The notes under the pieces were generated by a model, which searched no databases, had not been told where the DNA came from, and saw nothing but the letters and a program-made list of their open reading frames with translations. A program made the position numbers and the translations under genes. A stretch of 64,000 nucleotides of DNA from Branchinecta lynchi. Taxonomy: Eukaryota > Arthropoda > Branchiopoda > Anostraca > Branchinectidae. Shown in pieces: positions 62,301-63,092 of this stretch (its first letter is position 1; every line of letters starts with the position of its first letter). The stretch is taken from NCBI GenBank assembly GCA_023053575.1, contig JAKZAP010000016.1:7622046-7686045 (forward strand), written 5' to 3'.

Positions 62301-62366
62301 CTTTTCATAGCTTCCAGCTTCAGATTGTCTTTATTGCTGTCTAACATCTGCTTCAAATCATCATTC
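11220..62366 (-). CDS. AP3B: AP-3 complex subunit beta, 16 coding exons (5' end outside window)
   Basis: Large beta subunit of the AP-3 adaptor heterotetramer, which sorts cargo from endosomes/TGN to lysosomes and lysosome-related organelles. Exons (minus strand order): 62291-62366, 56590-57024, 53553-53699, 52514-52672, 49213-49365, 46284-46477, 45698-45771, 42110-42330, 40840-41089, 33238-33465, 32270-32629, 31525-31640, 27722-27910, 19658-19883, 17107-17245, 11220-11370. Together 3118 nt: one leading base, then 1039 codons including TAA, with compatible phase at every junction. Domains: adaptin HEAT trunk (about residues 1-570), Ser/Glu-rich hinge (about 610-800), C-terminal appendage (about 810-1038). 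Vertebrate AP3B1 is about 1090 residues, so roughly 50 N-terminal residues are missing. All introns are GT-AG; none has a U12-type donor. No frameshift or stop was seen, so the gene looks intact. Confidence 0.95.
11371..12159. repeat. AP3B intron 15, two diverged copies of a dispersed repeat
   Basis: Blocks at 11500-11670 and 11820-11970 share TTTAAATTCACATA-TCGGCTTTT, CTTTCGCTAAAAA-CGAA and CCAGAACAAGT-AAACTA. The motif GCGCCGCAGGCGAAATCTT occurs at about 11642 and 11804. A third diverged version is at 15645-15860. A homopolymer G tract lies at 11414-11430. Confidence 0.55.
12160..13735. repeat. tandem duplication, period about 745 bp, in AP3B intron 15
   Basis: 12180-12900 and 12925-13720 are diverged direct copies. 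Shared landmarks include GTGACGGATGAAAACTTGGA, CTAGTTCGTATTATAAAGCT, TTACGAAACTACCTCATTGT, GTTACAGCGATAGACCATC and GCTGATCAAAGCATAT-like ends. Within each copy a smaller block (CACCAGCTAGCAAAAG...CCCTCATCGC) is itself repeated. Frames such as 13232-13630 follow the repeats and lack any family resemblance. Confidence 0.65.
13907..14913 (-). mobile_element. family A element, copy 4 (inverse)
   Basis: Reverse-oriented family A: CAAGACCAAAGGTATCGATG and GGGATCCCAAAAATC at the left, then about five 137-bp units, then GATGTCATAGGTATCCCTCC and CACTTACATTTTCCC at the right. The GTCY block is lost between 14830 and 14865. A 60-bp solo LINE end is inserted at 14628-14690. Confidence 0.75.
14628..14690 (+). 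mobile_element. solo LINE 3' end, inserted in family A copy 4
   Basis: TTGTATTGCCATGGCCCTCG, then GGCTTTTTGTGTAAATAT, then an ATCAT repeat tail. This matches the complement of the LINE 3' end at 37685-37735 (TTGCTATGGCC ... GGCTTTTTGCAGTAAATATC, ATCAT tail), so it is an extreme 5' truncation of that family. It interrupts the 137-bp array. Confidence 0.65.
14914..15340. other. AP3B intron 15, unassigned
   Basis: Contains a minus-strand frame at 14924-15205 without family resemblance and a GCCTGCCTGCTTGCTTGC microsatellite near 15122. No exon recognised. Confidence 0.35.
15341..15406 (+). mobile_element. solo LINE 3' end with (CATT)n tail
   Basis: TTGTCCCACCATGGCCCATG, a T-rich stretch, GGGAATA and a tail of CATT repeats. 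It has the same layout as 14628-14690 with another tail, so probably a related LINE family. Confidence 0.5.
15407..16169. other. AP3B intron 15, mixed debris
   Basis: A 20-base A tract near 15620 and a diverged copy of the 11500-11970 repeat at 15645-15860 (GTTGCTCTGGCAACA, CATGCGAAATTTTTTCC, TACCATACAAGTTCTAGC). No exon seen. Confidence 0.4.
16170..16640. repeat. diverged tandem array, GATGTGCCGA motif
   Basis: Successive blocks at 16205, 16300, 16395, 16485 and 16530 repeat GATGTGCCGACGA, GCCCGACAAAAGCATTCA and TTCTATTTCTTCTGTGTTTT with heavy divergence. It ends in a C17 tract at 16622-16638. Open frames on both strands arise from the repeats. Confidence 0.5.
16641..17106. other. AP3B intron 15, proximal part
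   Basis: Starts (minus strand) with donor GTAAGA at 17106-17101. No repeat family or exon recognised. Confidence 0.4.
17107..17245 (-). CDS. AP3B: AP3B exon 15
   Basis: Acceptor TTCTTGTTAG, donor GTAAGA. Encodes [17 protein letters not shown] and then [14 protein letters not shown]. It matches the LTGMNETSA ... KVVNVANVGAVPSG region of the AP-3 beta C-terminal appendage. Entry phase 1, exit phase 2, consistent with exons 14 and 16. Confidence 0.9.
17246..18005. other. AP3B intron 14, unassigned
   Basis: A minus-strand frame at 17435-17647 is followed by AATAAA on that strand near 17440, but its product has no family resemblance. Nothing else recognised. Confidence 0.35.
18006..18355. repeat. 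foldback repeat
   Basis: Arms near 18090-18160 and 18235-18295 are inverse copies: CGAAGTAACGCATTTTTATC / GATAAAAATGCGTTGCTTCG, then ACGTGAATAAGTGAT / ATCAGTTATTCACGT. A separate family from the 18358 foldback. Confidence 0.65.
18358..18592. mobile_element. palindromic MITE
   Basis: Arms ATGGTCCATTTACACACTGC and CAGTGTGTAAACCCACCATA, then GTAAAATCCGAGCGTATTTT and its inverse, then GAGCTTGAAAA / TTTTCAAGCTC. About 235 bp, non-coding, a single copy in the window. Confidence 0.65.
18749..19045 (+). mobile_element. family C MITE, copy 2
   Basis: Complete: GAGCGTGTTCCACCCTACTT at the left, GGAACACGCTC at the right with a small insertion (AAGC) in the end repeat. Flanked by GCA on both sides, a possible 3-bp target duplication. 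The TGACGTCA of copy 1 is mutated here. Confidence 0.85.
19207..19475 (-). mobile_element. family J foldback element, copy 2
   Basis: Inverse-oriented counterpart of 5225-5482. Shared blocks include GGTCCACTTCTCGGCCGATT, CTACATCCGTTTTTGCACTA and TTTCAACAAAAACGAGGCT at the right end. Frames across it are repeat-derived. It is intronic to AP3B. Confidence 0.65.
19658..19883 (-). CDS. AP3B: AP3B exon 14
   Basis: Acceptor poly(T)CAG, donor GTGAGT. Begins [18 protein letters not shown] and contains [23 protein letters not shown] and [12 protein letters not shown]. These match KLPIGMKMHVF..IDSLEP, GIDFCDSTQTASFQ and IQPPVGE...AMSEKDFKKEQ of the appendage. Entry phase 0, exit phase 1. The leading ATG is internal and not a start. 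Confidence 0.93.
20010..20425 (+). mobile_element. LINE 3' end (RT C-terminus), related to 29228-31340
   Basis: Encodes [20 protein letters not shown], then [20 protein letters not shown] and FVEFYNNV before a stop. It parallels the C-terminus at 31000-31196 ([40 protein letters not shown]). The 3' end is AT-rich with AAATCTAAAATCTAAA. Confidence 0.7.
20658..23912 (+). mobile_element. family B element, copy 1 (Helentron/pearl-like, non-coding)
   Basis: About 3.25 kb. The left end is a perfect hairpin TATGGCACTTGAG-CTTA-CTCAAGTGCCATA (20661-20690), then a GTCNGTCGGTCTGTCGGTC microsatellite at 20708-20738. The right end is CAAGTGCCATATGAGCTCGT then AGCTCTTGTTT. Between them are some 15-20 modules of about 145 bp, each with a TGAAACTTG core, a CCGGACCGGATCC-like block and a run of 8-17 G. 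Three modules form a 430-bp higher-order unit, present three times (starts near 21366, 21796 and 22228). The inverse copy is at 58800-61603. The proline-rich frames are repeat artefacts. Confidence 0.8.
23913..24894. other. AP3B intron 13, unassigned
   Basis: Contains a 20-base T tract at 24398-24417 and an A/C-rich stretch at 24440-24490. The frames at 23958-24146 and 24592-25092 match nothing known to me. Confidence 0.35.
24895..25159 (+). mobile_element. family C MITE, copy 3 (5'-truncated)
   Basis: Lacks the left terminal repeat; similarity starts at CAATTTTGGCTTCGTGGCGT and runs to the intact right end AGGAGGGTGGAACACGCTC. Internal TAGTTACTA arrays are preserved. Confidence 0.75.
25160..25590. 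other. AP3B intron 13, unassigned
   Basis: No repeat family or exon recognised except a G15 tract near 25582-25596. Confidence 0.35.
25596..26000 (+). mobile_element. LINE 3' fragment with internal duplication
   Basis: 25600-25670 and 25725-25830 are imperfect direct copies (GTATACAAAGAC, GACGGATCAACCAGTTGGAA, CCGATAAAACAAA). After the second copy the frame reads [19 protein letters not shown], then AT-rich sequence with TTTAGAGGCGAAAGCC and (ATT)n. It is the same 3' end as at 52745-53150 and 45180-45470. Confidence 0.6.
26001..26629. repeat. AP3B intron 13 with GATACCATGGTATC-like inverted motifs
   Basis: Between 26340 and 26640, and again near 27640-27670, motifs CAGATACCATCGTATCTG, GTTACCACGGTAACTG and GGTATCTGAATATCAGATAC recur as short palindromes, suggesting a foldback element interrupted by the LINE at 26630-27600. 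No gene recognised. Confidence 0.4.
26630..27605 (-). mobile_element. 5'-truncated LINE with reverse-transcriptase fragment
   Basis: The 27584-27111 frame contains [14 protein letters not shown] and [14 protein letters not shown], i.e. the RT palm with the YADD catalytic box, plus [15 protein letters not shown] thumb sequence. A frameshift later, 27027-26779 gives [20 protein letters not shown] and [16 protein letters not shown]. The 3' end carries a (GAT)n tail at about 26632. Truncated before the endonuclease, frameshifted, dead. Fragments of the same family end at 56310, 50700, 41220 and 28925. Confidence 0.8.
27722..27910 (-). CDS. AP3B: AP3B exon 13
   Basis: Acceptor TTTCTCCTAG, donor GTAAGT; 63 codons, phase 0 both sides. 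Encodes [20 protein letters not shown], then [20 protein letters not shown]. It matches the first strands of the AP-3 beta appendage (LLHRMSGKGLAAHYFFPR ... MVSIQITLNNTTDRKIENI). The exons for this fold are separated by introns of 2-8 kb. Confidence 0.92.
27911..28914. other. AP3B intron 12, unassigned
   Basis: No exon, tRNA or known repeat recognised. The frames at 28477-28901 have no family resemblance. Confidence 0.35.
28915..29140 (-). mobile_element. LINE 3' end fragment
   Basis: On the minus strand [14 protein letters not shown] is followed by a stop, then A-rich 3' UTR ending in TTATTGCC-type sequence and (ATTATT). This fits the end of the 26630-27605 family or a close relative. Confidence 0.5.
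29228..31340 (+). mobile_element. decayed non-LTR retrotransposon, RT and C-terminal region
   Basis: Pieces in changing frames: 29228-29797 (linker with [19 protein letters not shown] and [20 protein letters not shown]), an interrupted stretch 29798-30245 with [19 protein letters not shown] and [18 protein letters not shown] (RT fingers, FD in place of the usual AFD), then 30246-31196 with [28 protein letters not shown] (catalytic box YVDD) and the C-terminus [20 protein letters not shown]. Stops at 29797, near 30054 and near 30303 and one frameshift make it inactive. The apurinic endonuclease is missing. It lies in AP3B intron 12, antisense to the gene. Confidence 0.85.
31341..31524. other. 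short AP3B intron 12 segment
   Basis: Contains the donor GTAAGT of exon 12 at 31524-31519 (minus strand). Nothing else recognised. Confidence 0.4.
31525..31640 (-). CDS. AP3B: AP3B exon 12 (hinge/appendage linker)
   Basis: Acceptor AATTTCAAAAG, donor GTAAGT. Encodes [20 protein letters not shown], a Pro/Ser/Thr-rich linker like the STPAFVPTKTHVLL region of vertebrate AP3B1. Entry phase 1, exit phase 0. Weakly conserved on its own; placed by phase and order. Confidence 0.82.
31763..32059 (-). mobile_element. family C MITE, copy 4 (inverse)
   Basis: Complete: GAGCGTGCTCCACCCTTCTA to AGTAGGGTGGAACACGCTC. Carries a perfect TGACGTCA at 32015-32022 like copy 1. Intronic between AP3B exons 11 and 12. 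Confidence 0.85.
32100..32165 (+). repeat. retroelement hairpin motif, diverged
   Basis: CCTGAGGAGAACCCTTGCCA then AAAGGGGCCAAAATATCGC: the same motif as at 56195-56250, but with GAAA changed to AAAA. Confidence 0.45.
32270..32629 (-). CDS. AP3B: AP3B exon 11 (acidic serine-rich hinge)
   Basis: Acceptor CCTCTGTTTCAG, donor GTAAGC; phase 1 both sides. The product is dominated by Ser, Glu, Asp and Lys ([34 protein letters not shown]), then Pro/Lys-rich, ending [10 protein letters not shown]. The DLLLDFDD end is the conserved DLLDLDDF-like motif after the AP-3 beta hinge. The hinge is phosphorylated in vertebrates and links the trunk to the appendage. The forward-strand frame 32299-32757 is its shadow. 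Confidence 0.92.
32734..33095 (-). mobile_element. family F MITE, copy 2 (inverse)
   Basis: TTAAAGGACCTGTCTTACC at the left; the right end lacks a clear terminal repeat. Carries CGATGTGTATCACCCTGTCG and CCGTGGGTTATTTGTTGAAAG. Located in the intron between AP3B exons 10 and 11. Confidence 0.75.
33238..33465 (-). CDS. AP3B: AP3B exon 10
   Basis: Acceptor GATTCTTTTCAG, donor GTGAGT. Encodes [20 protein letters not shown], then [19 protein letters not shown] and [14 protein letters not shown]. It corresponds to DHFQLGTLSHTLNIKATGYL ... NWPEVAPDPSVRNVE and KKFYSESEEE in AP3B1, the end of the trunk and start of the acidic hinge. Entry phase 1, exit phase 1. Confidence 0.94.
33830..34672 (-). mobile_element. 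family A element, copy 5 (inverse), inside a G element
   Basis: CAAGACCGAAGGTTTCGATG at the left; CACTTACGTTTTGGGATCCT at the right. About five diverged 137-bp units. Its GTCY block is reduced near 34600. More diverged than copies 1 and 2. Confidence 0.7.
34736..35085 (+). mobile_element. LINE 3' fragment with AATCT-type tail, inside a G element
   Basis: Sequence foreign to family G, ending TTATCTGATCTAATCTAATA. The tail resembles that at 4960-4972. No clear protein remains. Confidence 0.45.
35194..36433 (+). mobile_element. family A element, copy 3, inside a G element
   Basis: TTTTTGGGATCCCAAAACG at the left, a GTCY run at about 35250-35280, about seven 137-bp units, and TTTTTGGGATCCCATCGACA at the right. 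Interrupts family G between CCGTGTTCTC and GACTCCCTCTATC. Confidence 0.78.
36683..37080 (+). mobile_element. family K MITE, copy 1
   Basis: Inverted ends CAAGAACAAATAACCAGATA and AATCTGATTATTTGTTCTTG. Internal blocks: CTGACCCGCTC, GCGCGTCCAAAGAACCAATC, CGCAGTGATATAGCTA, GTAACGGAACGTGATG. Other copies: 61798-62204 and 62530-62870. Confidence 0.75.
37081..37420. other. AP3B intron 9, unassigned
   Basis: 37285-37340 (ATCATACGAAAGGTCGTACTT, then AGTTCAGGACAT and ATTGGCA/CCTGGCA) resembles the AP3B exon 9 sequence at 40966-41012 on the same strand, so a small piece of exon 9 may have been copied here. No splice sites support coding use. Confidence 0.45.
37421..37680 (+). repeat. 187-bp tandem repeat, left part (interrupted by a LINE)
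   Basis: Unit 1 at 37421-37607 begins CAGCTTAGTTAGATTAGTAT and includes TAGCTAAATTTAGCTAAGTC and TAGTTAAGCGCCGCAGG. Unit 2 starts at 37608 and stops near 37680, where the LINE tail begins. The rest of unit 2 reappears at 40295-40412. Confidence 0.7.
37681..40294 (-). mobile_element. 5'-truncated non-LTR retrotransposon with long RT reading frames
   Basis: On the minus strand: 40270-39808 linker (with [19 protein letters not shown]), 39814-39065 RT fingers ([49 protein letters not shown]), then after a frameshift 39222-37810 with [33 protein letters not shown] (FADD box), a long thumb/C-terminal region and a CCHC-like [18 protein letters not shown]. The 3' end is (ATCAT)n at 37680-37700. The endonuclease is lost by 5' truncation, but the 470-residue C-terminal frame is uninterrupted, suggesting recent insertion. 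Clade not assigned; Nimb/I- or RTE-like groups are possible. Confidence 0.85.
40295..40412 (+). repeat. 187-bp tandem repeat, right part
   Basis: Continues unit 2 after the LINE: GGAATAGCTAAATTTAGCTA, CCTGTAGGGGTAAAAGTCC, AGTTAAGCGCCGCAGG. About 95 percent identical to 37494-37605. Confidence 0.7.
40413..40839. other. AP3B intron 9, proximal part
   Basis: Unassigned. Ends (plus orientation) with the exon 9 donor GTGATT at 40839-40834, a weak donor. Confidence 0.4.
40840..41089 (-). CDS. AP3B: AP3B exon 9
   Basis: Acceptor CTTGTCTTAG, donor GTGATT (non-optimal). Encodes [35 protein letters not shown] and [18 protein letters not shown]. It matches DDLVKLQILNLGAKLYLTNS, YDIRDRTRFIRQLI and KKIFLAQKPAPLLESPFK of AP3B1. 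Entry phase 0, exit phase 1. This is the end of the adaptin trunk. Confidence 0.95.
41215..41545 (-). mobile_element. LINE 3' fragment
   Basis: The minus strand encodes [20 protein letters not shown] then [12 protein letters not shown] and a stop, followed by A-rich 3' UTR and a (TTTA)n tail at 41219-41236. Same kind of 3' end as 26630-27605 and 50700-51030. Confidence 0.6.
41546..42109. other. AP3B intron 8, unassigned
   Basis: AT-rich, no exon or repeat recognised. Confidence 0.4.
42110..42330 (-). CDS. AP3B: AP3B exon 8
   Basis: Acceptor TTCTTTGCAG, donor GTAAGT. Encodes [18 protein letters not shown], then [20 protein letters not shown] and [15 protein letters not shown]. Near-identical in pattern to IVVAESVVVIKKLLQ ... 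[16 protein letters not shown] ... [12 protein letters not shown] of AP3B1, one of the best-conserved stretches of the trunk. Entry phase 1, exit phase 0. Confidence 0.96.
42965..43531 (+). mobile_element. family F MITE, copy 3, interrupted
   Basis: CTAAAGGACCCCTCGCACTA to AAGACCCTTTAAAG. Split at about 43094-43390 by a foreign A-rich block that looks like an inverse LINE 3' end. Confidence 0.75.
43094..43392 (-). mobile_element. retroelement 3' end inserted in family F copy 3
   Basis: Begins TCAAGGTTCAAGGTTTAATT (a tandem tail when read on the minus strand). The block is foreign to the other F copies, which read straight from CGAGACCCGTTGAC to GAAAACA-GG. Confidence 0.5.
44215..44615 (+). 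mobile_element. family G MITE, copy 2
   Basis: Best-preserved G: GGCGTACTCTTGCCGTTCCC to GGGGAACGGCGAGAATACGCC-type end, with inverted GGACTCC/GGAGTCC repeats next to each terminus. Non-coding. Confidence 0.78.
44616..45179. other. AP3B intron 7, unassigned
   Basis: Two diverged copies of a 120-bp segment (GTATTTGT-TCAA-TG-GC, TGTCACGCG, AAAAGTCG-AACTA) at about 44637-44715 and 44755-44835. Nothing coding. Confidence 0.35.
45180..45470 (-). mobile_element. LINE 3' fragment (RT C-terminus)
   Basis: Encodes [20 protein letters not shown], then [20 protein letters not shown] and [17 protein letters not shown]. It has the RGH..K....R......F..R....WN.LP..VV.A.....FK..ID pattern at the end of many cnidarian/arthropod LINE ORF2 proteins. 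Same family as 52745-53150 and 25596-26000. Confidence 0.75.
45698..45771 (-). CDS. AP3B: AP3B exon 7
   Basis: Acceptor TCTGTCTAG, donor GTAAGT. A 74-nt exon encoding [20 protein letters not shown] then SNKD, equal to [24 protein letters not shown] of AP3B1. Entry phase 2, exit phase 1. Too short to stand out as an open frame; placed by homology and phase. Confidence 0.94.
46018..46153. mobile_element. family D palindromic MITE, copy 3
   Basis: AAAATCTTGCAGTATTTGCT to GAGAAACTTTTTACAGTGTAG. The central arms GATTAATCTTGTCTCAGT / AGAGATAAAATTAATCC are slightly degraded. Confidence 0.75.
46284..46477 (-). CDS. AP3B: AP3B exon 6
   Basis: Acceptor TTTTTTTTCAG, donor GTAAGC. Encodes [40 protein letters not shown], then [20 protein letters not shown]. 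It matches [37 protein letters not shown] and FAAATIQTIGR. Entry phase 0, exit phase 2. The internal M of GMFE is not a start. Confidence 0.96.
46630..47497 (-). mobile_element. family A element, copy 6 (inverse, truncated)
   Basis: Left end truncated. Units with CAGCATGTCTTCTTACCCCT and GGCCGGATTC-type blocks, then GACGGACGGACGACAACTTT (the GTCY block) and CACTAACGTTTTAGGATC at the right. The most diverged A copy; each unit differs by many substitutions. Confidence 0.7.
47498..47754. other. AP3B intron 5, unassigned
   Basis: Open for about 50 codons in one plus frame ([20 protein letters not shown]) but without a recognised family. Probably chance or part of the neighbouring LINE. Confidence 0.25.
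47755..47985 (+). mobile_element. LINE 3' fragment (RT C-terminus)
   Basis: Encodes [40 protein letters not shown] and [17 protein letters not shown] before a stop. It parallels the C-terminal block of the 29228-31340 element ([46 protein letters not shown]) as a diverged relative. Confidence 0.7.
48040..48273 (+). mobile_element. family C MITE, copy 5 (5'-truncated)
   Basis: From GGCTTTTTGCCGTCGAGGCT to TTCGAACACGCTC. Lacks the left terminal repeat and part of the internal TAGTTACTA array. Confidence 0.75.
48274..49212. other. AP3B intron 5, unassigned
   Basis: No family resemblance in the frames at 48388-48594 or 48930-49223. AACTAACCGGAAGC-like and CACGTCAGTTGGA (twice, 48745 and 48806) are short internal repeats. 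Confidence 0.35.
49213..49365 (-). CDS. AP3B: AP3B exon 5
   Basis: Acceptor TCCATTGATAG, donor GTAAGA; 51 codons, phase 0 both sides. Encodes [35 protein letters not shown] and [11 protein letters not shown]. It matches [35 protein letters not shown] and QNIATMSIQRK. Confidence 0.95.
49366..49785. other. AP3B intron 4, unassigned
   Basis: No repeat family or exon recognised; includes CCTAACCTAACCTAACC near 49767. Confidence 0.35.
49786..50335. repeat. 271-bp tandem duplication, two copies
   Basis: GATCAACCACAAGTAAGCCG begins at 49811 and again at 50082. The copies are nearly identical through AAGGATCCAAAACACAAAAT and AAGATTTTTTCGGCCGAGCTT. The high identity implies a recent duplication or gene conversion. 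Open frames occur on both strands in both copies but show no family resemblance. Confidence 0.85.
50336..50695. other. AP3B intron 4, unassigned
   Basis: No recognisable feature. Confidence 0.35.
50696..51030 (-). mobile_element. LINE 3' fragment
   Basis: On the minus strand [20 protein letters not shown], then [18 protein letters not shown], parallel to [17 protein letters not shown] ... [14 protein letters not shown] of 26630-27605. The 3' tail is (TTAC)n, seen as AGTAAGTAAGTAAGTG at 50693-50708. Confidence 0.65.
51031..51749. other. AP3B intron 4, unassigned
   Basis: Frames at 51184-51480 on both strands are not recognised. T-tract at 51530-51539. Confidence 0.35.
51750..51901. mobile_element. 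family D palindromic MITE, copy 4
   Basis: ACTGTAAAAAAAAGTCTTGC to GAAACTTTTTACAGTGTA. The central palindrome is partly deleted. Confidence 0.75.
52066..52419. mobile_element. family E foldback element, copy 1, with internal minisatellite
   Basis: Arms CCCGTATGGAAATAATTCAA and TTGAATTATCTTCACACGG, continued by GTCATAGTATTATAACATTT / AAATGTCCCATAATACAATG. The core holds about seven 20-bp units of the type AACTGTTTCCATTCGTAAAC. Copy 2 is at 58198-58465. Non-coding. Confidence 0.8.
52514..52672 (-). CDS. AP3B: AP3B exon 4
   Basis: Acceptor TTTTCGCCCAG, donor GTAAGA; 53 codons, phase 0. Encodes [20 protein letters not shown], then [20 protein letters not shown] and NSA. The second half matches [23 protein letters not shown]; the first is the variable acidic insert of the AP-3 beta trunk. 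Confidence 0.95.
52745..53150 (+). mobile_element. LINE 3' fragment (RT C-terminus) with (ATT)n tail
   Basis: Encodes [20 protein letters not shown] and [12 protein letters not shown], then the 3' UTR TTTATAGAGGCGAAAGCC and a long ATT/TTA tail (53085-53139). Same family as 45180-45470, opposite orientation. Confidence 0.75.
53553..53699 (-). CDS. AP3B: AP3B exon 3
   Basis: Acceptor ATCTGTTCTAG, donor GTAGGT; 49 codons, phase 0. Encodes [40 protein letters not shown] and SQFVDPNSE. It matches [28 protein letters not shown] ... MLTRYARTQFVSP. Confidence 0.96.
53720..54080 (-). mobile_element. family F MITE, copy 4 (inverse)
   Basis: TTAAAGGACCTGTCTTACCT to GCGAGGGGTCCTTTAA. It ends 25 bp before family A copy 2 and starts 20 bp beyond AP3B exon 3. 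Confidence 0.82.
54105..55392 (+). mobile_element. family A element, copy 2
   Basis: TTGGGATCCCAAAACGTAAG to TTTTTGGGATCCCATCGAAA and TGGTCTTG. GTCY run at about 54155-54192. One 137-bp unit fewer than copy 1 (440-1849) but otherwise close to 95 percent identical, so recent activity or conversion is likely. Confidence 0.82.
55393..56124. other. AP3B intron 2, unassigned
   Basis: The frame at 55579-55848 (minus) is not recognised. GAATTCAACCGAATTC-like and CGTCAGGCGTGGTG-type short inverted motifs occur. Confidence 0.3.
56125..56285. repeat. near-perfect inverted repeat with hammerhead-like core
   Basis: Arms of about 70 bp (TTATTCAAACAATGTTTACA ... CGATTTTTCGGCCCTTCTTG and the inverse) around CAGCCTGACGAGGACCCTT. 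The right arm holds CTGACGA, a stem GGACCCTT-GCCAAG-AAGGGCC and GAAA, the order of conserved bases of a hammerhead ribozyme core. Penelope-like retroelements are known to carry such motifs in their terminal repeats; membership here is inference. Confidence 0.5.
56310..56570 (-). mobile_element. LINE 3' end fragment
   Basis: Over 85 percent like 26632-26870 by eye: (GAT)n tail, CACTTAAGAAGAGGAAAATA, GAGCTTTCAATAATGTAGTG, GGTCCTGGGCAATTG. 5'-truncated copy of the 26630-27605 family, ending just before AP3B exon 2. Confidence 0.75.
56590..57024 (-). CDS. AP3B: AP3B exon 2 (start of adaptin trunk)
   Basis: Acceptor ATCCCTTTTCAG, donor GTATGT; 145 codons, phase 0. Encodes [60 protein letters not shown] and [20 protein letters not shown]. 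Almost residue for residue the AP3B1 sequence [19 protein letters not shown] ... [20 protein letters not shown]. The [19 protein letters not shown] block is diagnostic. The leading ATG is internal, since exon 1 continues it. Confidence 0.97.
57025..57723. repeat. AP3B intron 1: 166-bp duplication and short tandem array
   Basis: 57087-57250 and 57252-57415 are direct copies (CAGCAAGACTTCTCTGCC, GTCCTCCTCAGAGCCATTTA, a G-rich tract, GACTGGCTTTTTCTGCAGAA). At 57415-57545 a GACTGTTTTGACGAAAAATC-type 25-40 bp unit is repeated several times. CGCGGCGCTTCGCGCCGAA near 57540 is a GC-rich hairpin. Confidence 0.6.
57724..57884. mobile_element. family D palindromic MITE, copy 5
   Basis: ACACTGTAAAAAGTTTCTCC to GATTTTTTTTACAGTGT. 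The clearest D copy: the terminal 13 bp are perfect inverted repeats. Confidence 0.78.
57885..58197. other. AP3B intron 1, unassigned
   Basis: No recognised feature. Confidence 0.35.
58198..58465. mobile_element. family E foldback element, copy 2
   Basis: Arms CCCGTATGGAAATAATTCAA / TTGAATTATTTCCATACGGG are perfect inverse copies, continued by GTCATTGTATTAAGGGACAT / ATGTCCCATAATACAATGAC. The core has four GGAAACAGTTGTTTACGATT units, the opposite strand of the copy 1 minisatellite. Confidence 0.82.
58466..58799. other. AP3B intron 1, unassigned
   Basis: No recognised exon or repeat; the 58574-58780 frame matches nothing known to me. Confidence 0.3.
58800..61603 (-). mobile_element. family B element, copy 2 (inverse)
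   Basis: Reads ACAAGAGCTACGAGCTCATA-TGGCACTTG at the left and CAATCGCTATATGGCACTTG-GCCGAAGGG-CAAGTGCCATA at the right, with the microsatellite (GACCGACAGACCGACTGACG) at about 61530-61553. The 430-bp higher-order unit occurs twice (around 60425 and 60862), against three times in copy 1, explaining most of the size difference. Confidence 0.8.
61798..62204 (+). mobile_element. family K MITE, copy 2
   Basis: CAAGAACAAATAATCAGATA to GGTTCTATCTGATTACTTGT and TCTT; inverted ends are well preserved. Internal GGTTCTCTGGACGCGCTCCA and GCTATATCGCTGTGAAGCCG match copy 1. Confidence 0.75.
62291..62366 (-). CDS. AP3B: AP3B exon 1 in window (5'-most visible coding exon)
   Basis: Acceptor TTTTTTCAG, donor GTAAGT. 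A 76-nt exon encoding [20 protein letters not shown] then KRIIA, equal to the [25 protein letters not shown] start of the AP-3 beta trunk. Enters with one base (phase 2), exits phase 0 into exon 2. At least one more upstream exon with the start codon is required and is not visible up to 64000. Confidence 0.94.
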
Positions 62367-62529
62367 CTGAAAAAAATCAGTTAGTACTAAAAGGCGTAGC
62401 TTAGGCTATACGGATCTATTTTGGGCATGTGCTGTGCACGGACGATTCCAGAATCCCCACTTCAATATTCTATTGGTTTCCCGAAGGCACTCGCCTGCAA
62501 AGGCAGACCCAAAAATACTCTCTGTAGCC

Positions 62530-62870
62530 CCAAGAACAAATAAGCCAATAGAAGTCCCATAAAGCGACTTTGGAACACCCCGACAAAAATGAGCTGAGCT
62601 TTGAAGTGATGCCCGTCTACTCCCTCTTCGTCACTGCGCATATCAGAGCAAAAAGAGCAGAATGCGTGATTATCCGCTCCGCAGCGTGTCACATGCGTGT
62701 CACGATGGTAGACAACCAATCCGCTTTTACTTTTGAAATTTCTTCTCCGAGACTTTACTGCGATTTAGCTGTTTGTATAGGTATCGAATTGTGATGTTCC
62801 GCGTGGCTCCTACCCTCCGCTCGTTTGCACCGGGCTGGGTATAGGCAATCTACTCGACTCCGCATGGTCG
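62530..62870 (+). mobile_element. family K MITE, copy 3 (diverged, right end lost)
   Basis: CCAAGAACAAATAAGCCAAT at the left; shared CCCGACAAAAATGAGCTGAG, GACTTTACTGCGATTTAGCT and CTACTCGACTCCGCATGG. The right terminal repeat is replaced by a family L fragment. Confidence 0.65.
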
Positions 62871-62877
62871 TACTACA

Positions 62878-63092
62878 GAAGCTGCGTTCTTTGTCACGGG
62901 AGGTCTCACTGGTGGTCTCCGGTTTTTCTTATAAGCCGTTTTTGCATCCACTGGTGACTACACACCAGTCTTACAACCCGTTTGGACTAACCTGTGTCCG
63001 GTTTTATCTCACCGGTGCGGATTAACCAGAACCTCCTCGGGAGCCCGGCTTCAGCGAGGAGTTAGCAAGTTTTCATCAATTCTCCGGTGAAC
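62878..63092 (-). mobile_element. family L MITE, copy 2 (truncated, inverse)
   Basis: AAGCTGCGTTCTTTGTCACG at the left, GGGAGCCCGGCTTCAGC and CTCCGGTGAACC to the right. Directly abuts the K element. Confidence 0.65.
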
